64,000 nt of DNA from Aliiroseovarius sp. S1123 (GTDB lineage: Bacteria; Pseudomonadota; Alphaproteobacteria; Rhodobacterales; Rhodobacteraceae), in assembly GCF_023015885.1 (NCBI RefSeq), contig NZ_JALKBE010000001.1:657372-721371 (forward strand). Direction: 5' to 3'. The notes under the pieces were generated by a model, which was given only the letters and a program-made list of their open reading frames with translations, was not told the DNA's origin and did not search any database. This document shows, piece after piece, positions 43,669 to 52,190 of this stretch; position 1 is the stretch's first letter, and each line of letters starts with the position of its first letter. The translations under genes and the position numbers were made by a program.

Positions 43669-44226
43669 CTAGTGCGTCTGACGGCGGAATTCGTAGACAC
43701 GGGCCGGGGGCAGGTTGTTCCAGACAATCCCGCGATGACGTGCGGAAATCCCAAGCTCGACCTGCATCTCGTCCGAGATCGGGCTGTTCGGTGCATAGGT
43801 GATCTGGGTGAAGAACCCGCGCGGAGACATCACGTCGAAGGCGCGCCCCACAACCTCGCGCTGGATGGTCGGGCGGGCCAGAACCGGCACGCCCGAGATC
43901 ACGGCGCCGATGTTTGTCAGCCCAAGGTCTCGGATCTCCTGCGCTGGACGGTTCAGGACGGTGACGCCGGGAAAGTCGCGGGTTAGCGCCTTGCAGAACT
44001 CGGGGTTGGTTTCCAGAAGGGTCAGGCGCTCGGGCGCCACCCCGCGTTTCAAAATGGCGCGGGTGAAGCTGCCGGTTCCGGGGCCGATCTCCACCACAGG
44101 CCCGGTGGTGTTTTCCAGCCCCTCGGTCATCTTGCGTGCCACAGCGGCCGAGGACGGCGCAACCGCCACCACCTGCGTCGGGCGCCGCAGCATTTGCCCT
44201 AGAAAAAGAGAGATATTCGAAGCCAT
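43669..44226 (-). CDS. SAM-dependent methyltransferase, phospholipid N-methyltransferase-like
   Basis: The class I SAM motif is VVEIGPGTGSFTRAIL, followed by LTLLETNPEFCKAL (motif II acidic end) and ISGVPVLARP (motif IV region). The N-terminus FLGQMLRRPTQVVAVAPSS is like PmtA of Rhodobacter, which methylates phosphatidylethanolamine to phosphatidylcholine. It is 185 residues from ATG 44226; the longer frame overlaps sspB and is unlikely. An alternative is an rRNA dimethylase-like protein (KsgA relatives share the motif), but the length favours the Pmt group. Confidence 0.75.
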   Translation of the reverse strand: MASNISLFLGQMLRRPTQVVAVAPSSAAVARKMTEGLENTTGPVVEIGPGTGSFTRAILKRGVAPERLTLLETNPEFCKALTRDFPGVTVLNRPAQEIRDLGLTNIGAVISGVPVLARPTIQREVVGRAFDVMSPRGFFTQITYAPNSPISDEMQVELGISARHRGIVWNNLPPARVYEFRRQTH

Positions 44227-44305
44227 CACAGTCCCCACAACTGACGTTTCCCGCAGTCTGACGGGGGAATGTAACGGCTGTGTGGCGACGTTCTGCCGGG
44301 ACGCG

Positions 44306-44836
44306 CTATTTGCGGAAACTGTCCAGGCTGACAATCTCGGCGTCGTGATGTTCTTCTTTCACATCCTCGGCAAAGGCCGCTTCGGCATCGTCATGTTCGG
44401 GGTCCGCCACGGGCTGCTCCTCCTCGGCCAGAAGGTCTTCGTCTCCGGCCAAATGCAGATCCGGGTGGTGCTCTTCCTGAAGCTCAAACCGCAGGCCGAA
44501 CTCGACCGAGGGGTCCACGAAGGTGCGGATGGCATCAAAGGGCACGTAAAGCCGCTCGGGCACGTCGCCAAAATTCAGGGTCACGGCAAACCCATCCAGG
44601 CGGACATCGAGATCTTCGAACCAATGTTGCAGGACGATGGTCATGTCGTCAGGAAAACGGTCATGCATCCATTCCGCGATCTCGACATCCTCGTGATGGG
44701 TGTCGAAATTGATGAAGAAATGGTGCTCTCCCGGCAAACCGCCACTGGCCACGTCGCTCAGAACTTTGCGGATCAGACTGCGCATGGCGTCATGCATCAG
44801 ATTTCCATAGTCGATCTGGTCGGACATGTCTGACAT
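44306..44836 (-). CDS. sspB: ClpXP adaptor SspB (alpha type)
   Basis: SspB binds the ssrA tag and delivers tagged proteins to ClpXP. The body contains DYGNLMHDAMRSLIRKVL, HHFFINFDT, VLQHWFEDLDV and FDAIRTFVDPSVEFGL, and it ends with a flexible acidic tail and the ClpX-docking VSLDSFRK. It is 176 residues. An AGGAGG site precedes ATG 44836. The tmRNA gene that makes its substrates lies only about 1.4 kb away, on the same strand, separated by chrA. Confidence 0.9.
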   Translation of the reverse strand: MSDMSDQIDYGNLMHDAMRSLIRKVLSDVASGGLPGEHHFFINFDTHHEDVEIAEWMHDRFPDDMTIVLQHWFEDLDVRLDGFAVTLNFGDVPERLYVPFDAIRTFVDPSVEFGLRFELQEEHHPDLHLAGDEDLLAEEEQPVADPEHDDAEAAFAEDVKEEHHDAEIVSLDSFRK

Positions 44837-44904
44837 CGGGCGGGACCTCCTGCGCTTTGGGTCAGAATAGGGGCAGGGCGCGGGGAAGGGAAGATGGGAA
44901 GTGA

Positions 44905-46149
44905 TTAGGCGACCAGATTGTAGCCGAGCCCGGCCAGCGCCATGCAGATTAGGGTAACCGGCAGAGAAAGGCGGGACAGCAACAGGGCTGATAGGGCGCA
45001 GAGGCCGACGGCTGTCAGATCAACCGAGGTCACGACTGGGCGCGCGCCGGGCAATCCGTCCCAAATCGGAACGGTGCGGGCGAAGAACACGGTCATGGCG
45101 AACCACAGCATCAGATTGGCGATGACACCGACGATGGCAGCGGTGATGGCGCGCAGGGCTGCATCCAGCCGGGGTTGGCTGGTCAGCCACTCCACATGAG
45201 GGGCTGCGGTGAAGATCCAGAGAAAGCAGGGCACGAAGGTGGTCCAGAGCGTCATCATCCCGGCCGCGAAAGCCAGCCCGACGCCCGCAAGATTATAGCC
45301 CGCCATGAAACCCACGAACTGGGTGACAAGAATCAGGGGGCCGGGGGTTGTTTCGGCCAATCCCAATCCATCCACCATTTGGCCCGCGCTGATCCAGCCT
45401 TCGGTCTCGACCGCGGCTTGTGCCATGTAGGCCAGTACCGCATAGGCTCCGCCAAAGCTGACCACGGCAAGTTTCGAGAAGAACAGCCCCACATCCACCA
45501 AGAAGTCTGCGCCCAACAGGAATGACAGAGCGATCGGCGCCGCCCAGAGTACCCCCCAGAGGGCGATGGTGGACAGGGTTGTGCGGGTCTGTGGTGTCGG
45601 TGCAGGAACAGCCGTGCTTTGGGCGACAGGGCGCAACGCGCCAAATAGGGCTGCGGCGACGATCACCAACGGGAAAGGCAGGCCAAACAGGTAAAGTGCA
45701 ATGAACGCCAGTAGGGCGATGAACCAATGCAGCGAGCGTTTCAGGGTTTTACGCCCCAGACGCCACAAAGCCTGCAATACAACGACGACCACGGTGGCCT
45801 TGATCCCCAGAAACAACGCCTCGACCGCCGGGACATTGCCCCAATGCGCATAGGCTAGAACCAGAGCGAACATGACGGCGGCTCCGGGGAGGACGAACAG
45901 AAGGCCTGCGATTAGACCTCCTAACGTGCCGCGCAGACGCCAGCCTGCATAGGTGCACAGCTGCATCGCCTCGGGTCCCGGCAGAAGCATGCAGAACGAC
46001 AGGGCGCGCAGGAATTGATCTTCGGTCAGCCATGGGCGGTCCTCGACCAATTCCTTGTGCATGACAGCGATCTGCGCCGCTGGGCCGCCAAAGGACATCA
46101 GGCCAATGCGGGTGAAGACACGGGTAAGATCGGACAGCGACGGTTCCAT
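44905..46149 (-). CDS. chrA: Chromate transporter, ChrA family
   Basis: ChrA exports chromate across the inner membrane. The 414-residue protein has the duplicated form: each half starts with a ..RIGLMSFGGPAAQIAVM-like (first) or KLAVVSFGGAYAVLAYM-like (second) motif followed by GLGLAETTPGPLILVTQF or LSFCMLLPGPEAMQL. About ten membrane segments are seen. It stands alone between sspB and ssrA. Actual substrate (chromate or another oxyanion) is not tested. Confidence 0.92.
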   Translation of the reverse strand: MEPSLSDLTRVFTRIGLMSFGGPAAQIAVMHKELVEDRPWLTEDQFLRALSFCMLLPGPEAMQLCTYAGWRLRGTLGGLIAGLLFVLPGAAVMFALVLAYAHWGNVPAVEALFLGIKATVVVVVLQALWRLGRKTLKRSLHWFIALLAFIALYLFGLPFPLVIVAAALFGALRPVAQSTAVPAPTPQTRTTLSTIALWGVLWAAPIALSFLLGADFLVDVGLFFSKLAVVSFGGAYAVLAYMAQAAVETEGWISAGQMVDGLGLAETTPGPLILVTQFVGFMAGYNLAGVGLAFAAGMMTLWTTFVPCFLWIFTAAPHVEWLTSQPRLDAALRAITAAIVGVIANLMLWFAMTVFFARTVPIWDGLPGARPVVTSVDLTAVGLCALSALLLSRLSLPVTLICMALAGLGYNLVA

Positions 46150-46229
46150 GCGCGGATAGGGGCGCGAAGACTGTCCGATTGCAAGCGAAAATAGGGGGGA
46201 AGTGCAGGCTTCTGTTGCCAGGTGCCTGC

Positions 46230-46525
46230 GAACCCCGCCCTAAGCTGCTAGGCCTAGGGGCTTAAGTTTCGGCGACCCGAACTGCTTACGCAGCCAGAGC
46301 CATTGCCGGAGCTTTGTTGTCATTTGCAACTAGCTTAAATGAACCGATAACGGTGGTATCTCACCGAAACAAAGCTAACCCCTTTAGACGTCCGTCGATC
46401 CTGTTTCGCCCCCAAGGTCCCCAAATGAAGGAAGTTGGTGGAGGCGCCGGGTACCGCCCCCGGGTCCGATCCGCTTATTACGAGCGCGTTTATGTCCATA
46501 GTCCCCGAGGGGACAGATCATATGT
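46230..46525 (-). ncRNA. ssrA: tmRNA (ssrA), circularly permuted two-piece form
   Basis: Read on the minus strand, the acceptor piece comes first: hairpin GTCCCC/GGGGAC (46501-46514), T-arm CCGGG-loop-CCCGG (46447-46463), acceptor strand CGCCTCC and ACCA, ending at 46436. A 22-base spacer (46414-46435) follows. The coding piece then begins GGGGGCGAAACAGGATCGAC at 46413, pairing with CGCCTCC. The tag frame is 46327-46286: ANDNKAPAMALAA then TAA. Both outer ends are approximate. This gene order is the one known for Alphaproteobacteria. The product rescues stalled ribosomes, with SspB and ClpXP degrading tagged proteins. Confidence 0.93.
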
Positions 46526-46554
46526 AAGGGCTTGAGAGAGGATTGAAAAGGGGG

Positions 46555-47397
46555 TCAGCAACTCCAATCGTATAGAGTGTCGCTGAAGTCCTGCTCGGCC
46601 AGATCGCTAGGCCTAATGAACAATGTCATTTCGCCGAGGTCTCCCCAGACAATTACATTGTGTTGAGCACCCAATGTAAATACGCAGACAGCATACCCCG
46701 TATAGCTGGGATTGGCTCGAATATCAGTCTGACAAAAAATCGGATGCCCGCCAATAAACCCGGTTGGTGAGTACTTCTTCTCATCTAACTTGTTGTAGAG
46801 GTCGTCTTCTTCACCATCTTGAAGTTCGGAATACAAACGATCAAAAACCTTATCGACGCGATGGTCCGAGGCTGAAGGTAGGAGCTGTTCGCGCTTGAAG
46901 CTAAGGCCCTTTCCGGTCTCATACCAATTGTCCCACTCGAACGGCACAATGACGTCGCTCATATCATGCATACTGCCAAAGGTTTCAGCGCCAAGTGGAG
47001 CGCGGAGACACACTGAACTGTCATGGTGGAAGAGGGTTCTATGAGCCTTGGGGGCACCTGACTCGAATGTCAGCCCCATCAGATCGCCTTGCTCGAAGAA
47101 CACCTGCAACAGTCCAGATGTTGGAAACCCTTCAAGCGGGGGCATCTCGGCGAAGTTGATCTGAACAAGATGCACCATCGGTTTGCCGTTTGCGTCGGTA
47201 GGGTATGCGACGCCCGGCGGCAAGGCGGGTTGCCCTCCGATCATGCTTTGGTGGGGAGAGGTTGCGTCGCTGCCATCGGCGGTCATCAGGTTTGCAGGCA
47301 AGGCAAGCGAGGTTGCAAATTCCATGATCTCGTTGAAAGCGGCGGATCGATCTTCCGGCTTTATGTCAGTAGATTGTTCAAGTTCAGTTGGGCACAT
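46555..47397 (-). CDS. YwqG family (DUF1963) protein
   Basis: This 280-residue protein has the DUF1963 pattern: GGQPALPPGVAYP, MVHLVQINFAEMPPLEGFP, GLLQVFFE, then FIGGHPIFCQTD and LGEMTLFI near the C-terminus. The biochemical role is unknown; relatives are often found in polymorphic-toxin loci. Codon use is less GC-biased than that of neighbours, and it lies next to ssrA, a common insertion spot for mobile DNA, so recent acquisition is plausible. No toxin is adjacent. Confidence 0.82.
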   Translation of the reverse strand: MCPTELEQSTDIKPEDRSAAFNEIMEFATSLALPANLMTADGSDATSPHQSMIGGQPALPPGVAYPTDANGKPMVHLVQINFAEMPPLEGFPTSGLLQVFFEQGDLMGLTFESGAPKAHRTLFHHDSSVCLRAPLGAETFGSMHDMSDVIVPFEWDNWYETGKGLSFKREQLLPSASDHRVDKVFDRLYSELQDGEEDDLYNKLDEKKYSPTGFIGGHPIFCQTDIRANPSYTGYAVCVFTLGAQHNVIVWGDLGEMTLFIRPSDLAEQDFSDTLYDWSC

Positions 47398-47501
47398 TTC
47401 TTACACCTATCCAGAAATCAAAAAATTCTACGATAGATTGTTATGGTGTTTAGCTCGGTCTTGTCGAGCAGAAGGTTGGGAACGTTTGCTCCGTGCAGCG
47501 C

Positions 47502-48230
47502 TTACGATTGCTTTGACGACGTCAGCCGGTTTCTCCCCAACTCAACGGTGTATTCCGCCAGTTCTGACAGGGTGCTATCCGCCCCATCTCCATCCTGCCC
47601 CTCAATCGCATCCGCCAACCGCGTGTGCAGCGCCACGATCCTGTCCCGATCCCTTTGCGTATAGGTGATGATGTTCATCAGCGGTTGCATGGCCTCGACG
47701 GCACCCGCCAGTTGATAGGACAGCACCGGATTACCTGCACCGTCCACCAGCGCGCGGTGGAAGGCCACGTCTGAGGCGCAGAAGGCTTCGTCTGTCAGGC
47801 CGGGTTGCGACTGGCGATGGATTTCCGCCCGCATGGTGGCCAGCTGATCTGGCGTGCGGCGCTGGGCCGATAGGGGCGCGCAGGAGCGTTCCAGCGCGTA
47901 TCGGGCCTCACACGCCGTTTCAAAGTCTACGCGGTTCATGGACAGTAGCAGGGTCGAGGTGGTGATCTGCTGATCATAGGCCTCTTCAAAGGACATGCGG
48001 TTCACGAAGGCCCCGCCCGCAGCACCGCGCTGGGTCCGGATCAAGTTTTGCGCGGCCAGACGCTTTAACGCCTCGCGCACGGTGGAGCGGCCTACGTCGA
48101 ATTTCTCGCAAAGTTCCGCTTCAGAGGGCAGGCGTTGATCCACGATCAGGCTGCCTTCGATAATGGCATCGCGAATGGCTTCTGCAATCTGGGTCGAGAG
48201 GTCTTCGTTTTCGTTCAGGTCCGTTTTCAC
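47502..48230 (-). CDS. GntR-family (FadR/FCD subfamily) transcriptional regulator
   Basis: The N-terminal winged helix (about residues 8-78) reads IAEAIRDAIIEGSL, LPSEAELCEKFDVGRSTVREALKRL. The C-terminal FCD ligand-binding domain is helical, with metal-type residues in FHRALVDGAGNP and HTRLADAIEG. It is 242 residues. It is divergent from the DUF2182-DUF1326-dmdA-acuI unit, with two copies of TGTCAGACA between the starts. A GntR regulator beside dmdA is known in roseobacters, so control of DMSP demethylation is likely; the effector cannot be read from the sequence. Confidence 0.9.
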   Translation of the reverse strand: MKTDLNENEDLSTQIAEAIRDAIIEGSLIVDQRLPSEAELCEKFDVGRSTVREALKRLAAQNLIRTQRGAAGGAFVNRMSFEEAYDQQITTSTLLLSMNRVDFETACEARYALERSCAPLSAQRRTPDQLATMRAEIHRQSQPGLTDEAFCASDVAFHRALVDGAGNPVLSYQLAGAVEAMQPLMNIITYTQRDRDRIVALHTRLADAIEGQDGDGADSTLSELAEYTVELGRNRLTSSKQS

Positions 48231-48245
48231 GCCGCGTCACTTTCT

Positions 48246-48289
48246 AATTGTCAGACATTTACTTGCCCTGTCGGCAATTGTCAGACATT
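48246..48289. promoter_or_regulatory. Twin operators for the GntR regulator
   Basis: AATTGTCAGACATT occurs twice as an exact 14-base direct repeat (48246-48259 and 48276-48289), 30 bases apart, about three helical turns. Each holds the odd palindrome TGTC-A-GACA, close to the FadR-subfamily pattern T-N-GT-N3-AC. They lie between the divergent starts of gntR (48230) and the DUF2182 gene (48319). Confidence 0.75.
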
Positions 48290-48318
48290 ATCATTCCGAC
48301 TCGCAAGATGGAGGCAAT

Positions 48319-49098
48319 ATGTCGGTCGCGTCAAGGATCAGAACGATGGGGGCACCACATTGGTTGGCGCTGTTTGCCCTGATCCTTGTGGGATGGGTCG
48401 CCCTTTACACAATGGCGCTGCCACCAGACGCGTTGGAACTGTCACGCATCTATGGCGCGGATTTCTGGCGCTCGCTCTGCGTTGTGGAGCCTGACAAGGC
48501 CGGGTTCATGGGACTGTTTGCCATGTGGGCGGTGATGTCGGCGGCAATGATGGCCCCCACTGCGTTGCCCACGTTTGCCACCTATGACGACATGATCGCC
48601 TCGGGCGCAGGGACACGCCAAGGATTTGCCGAGCTGATCGCGGGCTATCTGGCCGTTTGGCTGGGTTTCGCCGCTATCGCCGCCGCTGGGCAGTTGGTGC
48701 TCTTCCGCGCTGGGCTTCTGTCGCCGCTGGGGCAAAGCGTCTCGCCGTGGCTGACAGGCGGATTGCTGATCGGGGCAGGGGCGTACCAGTTCTCGTCGCT
48801 GAAGGACAGCTGCCTCAGCCAATGCCGCCTGCCAATGACCTTCTTCATGCAATACTGGCGCGAGACACGCTGGAACGCGGTCGCGCTGGGCTTGCGCCTT
48901 GGTGCGATTTGCCTTGGTTGCTGCTGGGCTCTGATGCTTTTGGGCTTCGTGGGTGGGGTTATGAACCTCGCCTTTATGGGGCTCGCCACACTTATCATGA
49001 TTTTTGAAAAACTGCCCGATCTGGGCCGCTATCTAACCCGCCCCTTGGGCTGGGCGCTGATCGCGGGCGGGATCGTGGCACTTGTCCAGGGAGGATAA
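48319..49098 (+). CDS. DUF2182 integral membrane protein, predicted metal-binding
   Basis: This 259-residue protein has about seven membrane segments. Met- and Cys-rich spots stand out: AMWAVMSAAMMAPT, KDSCLSQCRLPM, ICLGCCWALMLL and GGVMNLAFMG, consistent with the metal-binding description of DUF2182. The frame upstream of 48319 reads through the twin operators; ATG 48319 has ATGGAGG eight bases before it. It is the first gene of the dmdA transcription unit and is followed by its usual partner DUF1326 after one base. Confidence 0.85.
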   Translation: MSVASRIRTMGAPHWLALFALILVGWVALYTMALPPDALELSRIYGADFWRSLCVVEPDKAGFMGLFAMWAVMSAAMMAPTALPTFATYDDMIASGAGTRQGFAELIAGYLAVWLGFAAIAAAGQLVLFRAGLLSPLGQSVSPWLTGGLLIGAGAYQFSSLKDSCLSQCRLPMTFFMQYWRETRWNAVALGLRLGAICLGCCWALMLLGFVGGVMNLAFMGLATLIMIFEKLPDLGRYLTRPLGWALIAGGIVALVQGG

Positions 49099-49099
49099 C

Positions 49100-49732
49100 A
49101 TGGACGGATCGCAAATTGGTACAGTCGAATGGACCATCAAAGGGGAGCTCATCCTCAACTGTAACTGCACGGTCTTCTGCCCCTGCGTGGTCAGCCTTGG
49201 GGATCACCCGCCGACGGAGGGGTATTGCATGGGCTGGGCCGGCGTCCGCATCGACGAAGGCCAGTATGGCGGCGTAGACCTGTCGGGTTTGAATGTGGGT
49301 TTGCTGCTGGAAATTCCGGGTCGCATGGCGCGCGGCAACTGGAAAGCGGCTGCCTATATCGACGAACGTGCCTCGGACGAGGCATTTGAGGCGCTGTGCC
49401 ACATCTTCACCGGGGCTGCCAAAGGTACTACTGGACTGTTCAAAATGCTGGTCAGCGAGTTCCTGGGGGCTGAGCGTGCTCCGGTATCGTTCGAGACTGA
49501 AGGCAACACCCGTCGTCTGATCGTTGGCAAGGCCATTCGCGGCTCGATCACCCCGGTTCCCGGTAAAGGCGGTGCCGAACAGGTTATCACCAACACCAAC
49601 TACTGGATGGGCCCGGACATCACCGTTGCCAAAGCCGATGAAGCCCGCGTGCGTGCCTATGGCCGCGTTTGGGACTTCGACGGTAAATCTGCCGAGATTT
49701 GCCAGATCGATTGGAAAGGCCCCGGTCGCTAA
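49100..49732 (+). CDS. DUF1326 family protein with N-terminal Cys cluster
   Basis: This 210-residue soluble protein has a striking cluster C21-x-C23-x3-C27-x-C29 (LNCNCTVFCPCV) and a further Cys in GYCMGW, suggesting a metal or redox site. The rest has the DUF1326 pattern (GNWKAAAYID, FTGAAKGTTGLFKML). Function is unknown; DUF1326 and DUF2182 genes often occur side by side. Its ribosome site GGAGG overlaps the end of the DUF2182 gene, so the pair is co-translated. dmdA follows after 32 bases. Confidence 0.85.
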   Translation: MDGSQIGTVEWTIKGELILNCNCTVFCPCVVSLGDHPPTEGYCMGWAGVRIDEGQYGGVDLSGLNVGLLLEIPGRMARGNWKAAAYIDERASDEAFEALCHIFTGAAKGTTGLFKMLVSEFLGAERAPVSFETEGNTRRLIVGKAIRGSITPVPGKGGAEQVITNTNYWMGPDITVAKADEARVRAYGRVWDFDGKSAEICQIDWKGPGR

Positions 49733-49764
49733 CGCGGCCGGAGGACCCTACGGGAGCGCGACCC

Positions 49765-50865
49765 ATGGCCCTGATCTCTCCGTCCCGCCGCTTGCGGCGC
49801 ACCCCTTTCTCTGACGGCGTCGAAGCTGCCGGGGTCAAGGGCTACACGGTGTATAACCACATGCTGCTGCCGACCGTTTTTCGGTCGGTGGAAGAAGACT
49901 ATCGCCACCTGAAGGACGCGGTCCAAGTCTGGGACGTGGCCTGTGAGCGACAGGTCGAGGTGCGCGGCCCGGATGCCGCCCGCCTGATCCAGATGCTCAC
50001 CCCGCGTGATCTGTCGAAGATGCAGGACGGGCAGTGTTTCTATGTCCCCATGGTTGATGAAACCGGCGGGATGCTGAACGACCCGGTGGCGGTGAAACTG
50101 GACGAGGACCGTTTCTGGATCTCGATTGCCGACAGTGACCTGATCATGTGGGTGAAGGGGCTGGCCTATGGGTTCCGGCTGGACGTGTTGGTGGATGAAC
50201 CAGACGTCTCTCCCTTGGCCATTCAAGGGCCAAAATCGGATGATCTGGCGGCGGCCGTCTTTGGCGATGCCGTACGCGATATCCGATTTTTCCGCTACAA
50301 ACGGTTGGAGTTTCAGGGGCGTAGCCTAGTGGTCGCGCGGTCGGGGTACTCCAAACAGGGCGGGTTCGAGATCTATGTCGAAGGATCCGACATCGGCATG
50401 CCGCTGTGGAACGCACTGATGGAGGCAGGCAAAAGCATGGATGTGCATGCGGGTTGTCCCAACGGGATTGAGCGCGTCGAAGGTGGGCTTTTGTCCTATG
50501 GTAACGATATGACCCGCGAAAACACCCCGCACGAGGCCGGGCTGGGGCGGTTTTGTTCAACCCAAAGCGCCCTTGGCTGTGTGGGGCGTGATGCGTTGTT
50601 GCGCGTGGCCAAAGAAGGACCCGTGCAGCAAGTGCGCGCGATTGAGATCTTGGGTGGTGTGCCGCCCTGCGATCGGGCGTGGCCACTTATGGATGGGGAT
50701 CAACAGGTGGGGCAGGTGACCTCGGCTGCGAACTCCCCTGATTTCAATACCGGTGTCGCGATCGGCATGGTGCGGATGACCCATTGGGACACGGGCACCG
50801 AGCTTGACGTGATGACACCTGACGGGCCGCGTGCGGCGACCGTCTATGACACATTCTGGATTTGA
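49765..50865 (+). CDS. dmdA: Dimethylsulfoniopropionate demethylase DmdA
   Basis: DmdA moves a methyl group from DMSP to tetrahydrofolate, giving methylmercaptopropionate. The 366-residue protein matches the Roseobacter DmdA from memory along its length: SPSRRLRRTPFSDGVEAAGV, VKGYTVYNHMLLPTVF, QVWDVACERQV, GGMLNDPVAVKL, RDIRFFRYKRL, SGYSKQGGFEIYVEG, GCPNGIERVEGGLLSYGND, TRENTP. This is distinct from the glycine cleavage T-protein, its fold relative. The ATG is at 49765, preceded by GGGAGCG. acuI follows after 10 bases. Expression is probably under the divergent GntR protein. Confidence 0.93.
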   Translation: MALISPSRRLRRTPFSDGVEAAGVKGYTVYNHMLLPTVFRSVEEDYRHLKDAVQVWDVACERQVEVRGPDAARLIQMLTPRDLSKMQDGQCFYVPMVDETGGMLNDPVAVKLDEDRFWISIADSDLIMWVKGLAYGFRLDVLVDEPDVSPLAIQGPKSDDLAAAVFGDAVRDIRFFRYKRLEFQGRSLVVARSGYSKQGGFEIYVEGSDIGMPLWNALMEAGKSMDVHAGCPNGIERVEGGLLSYGNDMTRENTPHEAGLGRFCSTQSALGCVGRDALLRVAKEGPVQQVRAIEILGGVPPCDRAWPLMDGDQQVGQVTSAANSPDFNTGVAIGMVRMTHWDTGTELDVMTPDGPRAATVYDTFWI

Positions 50866-50875
50866 GGAGACGACG

Positions 50876-51868
50876 ATGTTCAAAGCGCTGATGATGGAGC
50901 AAAACGACGAGGGGCTAGCCCAAGCGTCGATCAAGGAAATCGGTGAAGACGCGCTGCCTGAAGGCAATGTGACCGTCGCCGTGGAATACTCGACCGTGAA
51001 TTACAAGGACGGGCTGTGCCTGTCGGCCAAGGGCGGGGGGCTGGTGCGCAACTATCCCCACGTGCCGGGGATCGACTATGCGGGCACGGTCGAGGCGTCG
51101 GATGACGACCGCTACAAGCCCGGCGACAAGGTTGTCCTGACCGGCTGGCGCGTGGGCGAGGTGTCTTGGGGCGGGTACGCCCAGAAGGCGCGCATTTCGG
51201 CGGACAAGCTGGTGCCGCTGCCCGAAGGTTTGACCACCCGTCAGGCAATGGCTGTGGGGACTGCTGGCTTCACCTCGATGCTGGCTGTGATGGCATTGGA
51301 GGACCACGGTCTGAAGCCGGGGCAGGGGCCTGTGCTGGTGACTGGTGCGGCTGGCGGCGTTGGCTCGGTTGCCACTGCCATTTTGGCCAATCTTGGCTAC
51401 GAGGTTGCCGCAGTGACCGGACGTGCTGATCAGGCGGACTATCTGAAGTCGCTGGGCGCCACCACGATCGTCCCGCGTGAAGAGCTGAATGAAACCACGA
51501 AACGCCCGCTCGAGGCCGAAACATGGGCCGGGTGTGTGGACGCCGTGGGTGGCGACATGCTGGCGCGCGTGCTTGGGCAGATGAAATACGGCGCGTCCGT
51601 ATCTGCAGTGGGCCTTGCAGGTGGCGCTGGGCTGCCTGCTACCGTCATTCCGTTCCTGCTGCGTGGTGTGAACCTGTTGGGCATTGATTCAGTGATGCAG
51701 CCCTATGACAACCGCGTACGGGCGTGGCAGCGGATTGCGAAAGACCTGCCGATGGACAAGCTGGAAGCGATGATCACCCCTGCGACACTGGAAGACCTTC
51801 CCGGGCTGGGGGCTGATATCCTAAAAGGGGGTGTCAAAGGTCGTGTCGTGGTGGATGTAAATGCCTAA
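50876..51868 (+). CDS. acuI: Acryloyl-CoA reductase AcuI
   Basis: AcuI reduces acryloyl-CoA, toxic and formed in DMSP breakdown, to propionyl-CoA with NADPH. The 330-residue medium-chain reductase lacks zinc ligands and shows STVNYKDGLCLSAKGG, PHVPGIDYAGTV, VLVTGAAGGVGSVAT and DAVGGDMLARVL, typical of the YhdH/AcuI group. The ribosome site is GAGGAGACGACG. It follows dmdA by 10 bases, the well-known dmdA-acuI order of roseobacters, and overlaps the next small gene by 8 bases. Confidence 0.93.
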   Translation: MFKALMMEQNDEGLAQASIKEIGEDALPEGNVTVAVEYSTVNYKDGLCLSAKGGGLVRNYPHVPGIDYAGTVEASDDDRYKPGDKVVLTGWRVGEVSWGGYAQKARISADKLVPLPEGLTTRQAMAVGTAGFTSMLAVMALEDHGLKPGQGPVLVTGAAGGVGSVATAILANLGYEVAAVTGRADQADYLKSLGATTIVPREELNETTKRPLEAETWAGCVDAVGGDMLARVLGQMKYGASVSAVGLAGGAGLPATVIPFLLRGVNLLGIDSVMQPYDNRVRAWQRIAKDLPMDKLEAMITPATLEDLPGLGADILKGGVKGRVVVDVNA

Positions 51869-52190
51869 AAACGATGAGGGGCGCGCCATCGCGTCCCTCG
51901 CCAACAGAACGCTAGAAGAAATTGACGGGCAGCGCTGGGGAACGCCCTGCTGCGCGTCGTATATCGAGGCCACATGTGCCTCGCTGCGCAAGAAACCCCT
52001 TGGACAATTCACCACCGAAGACCTGCGGATCATGATTGCGCAGGATATTGGTGTGGATGTGCTGAAGCCCTTTGCGCTGGCGGTCTTGCGCGAAGATCCC
52101 ATGGCCGAGGGCGACTATTATCCCGGTGATCTGCTCGAAGCCGCACGTAAGCGATGGCCCGAGGATGCCGAGCTTCAAGCCCTGACATAG
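51861..52190 (+). CDS. Contact-dependent growth inhibition immunity-like protein (CdiI_3 type)
   Basis: This 109-residue protein matches the CdiI_3-like pattern: RTLEEIDGQRWG near the N-terminus, LRKKPLGQFTTEDLRIMIAQDIG and VLREDPMAEGDYYPGDLLEA. Its relatives protect against CDI toxins, yet no cdiA or toxin fragment is present. It overlaps the end of acuI by 8 bases and is followed by a terminator, so it is the last gene of the dmdA unit. The family may have other roles in such contexts; this is unsettled. Confidence 0.75.
   Translation: MPKNDEGRAIASLANRTLEEIDGQRWGTPCCASYIEATCASLRKKPLGQFTTEDLRIMIAQDIGVDVLKPFALAVLREDPMAEGDYYPGDLLEAARKRWPEDAELQALT

Noticed and set aside
46314..46535. A 73-codon plus-strand frame
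   Set aside because: It is the antisense of the tmRNA gene, whose tag frame and acceptor stem are evident on the minus strand.
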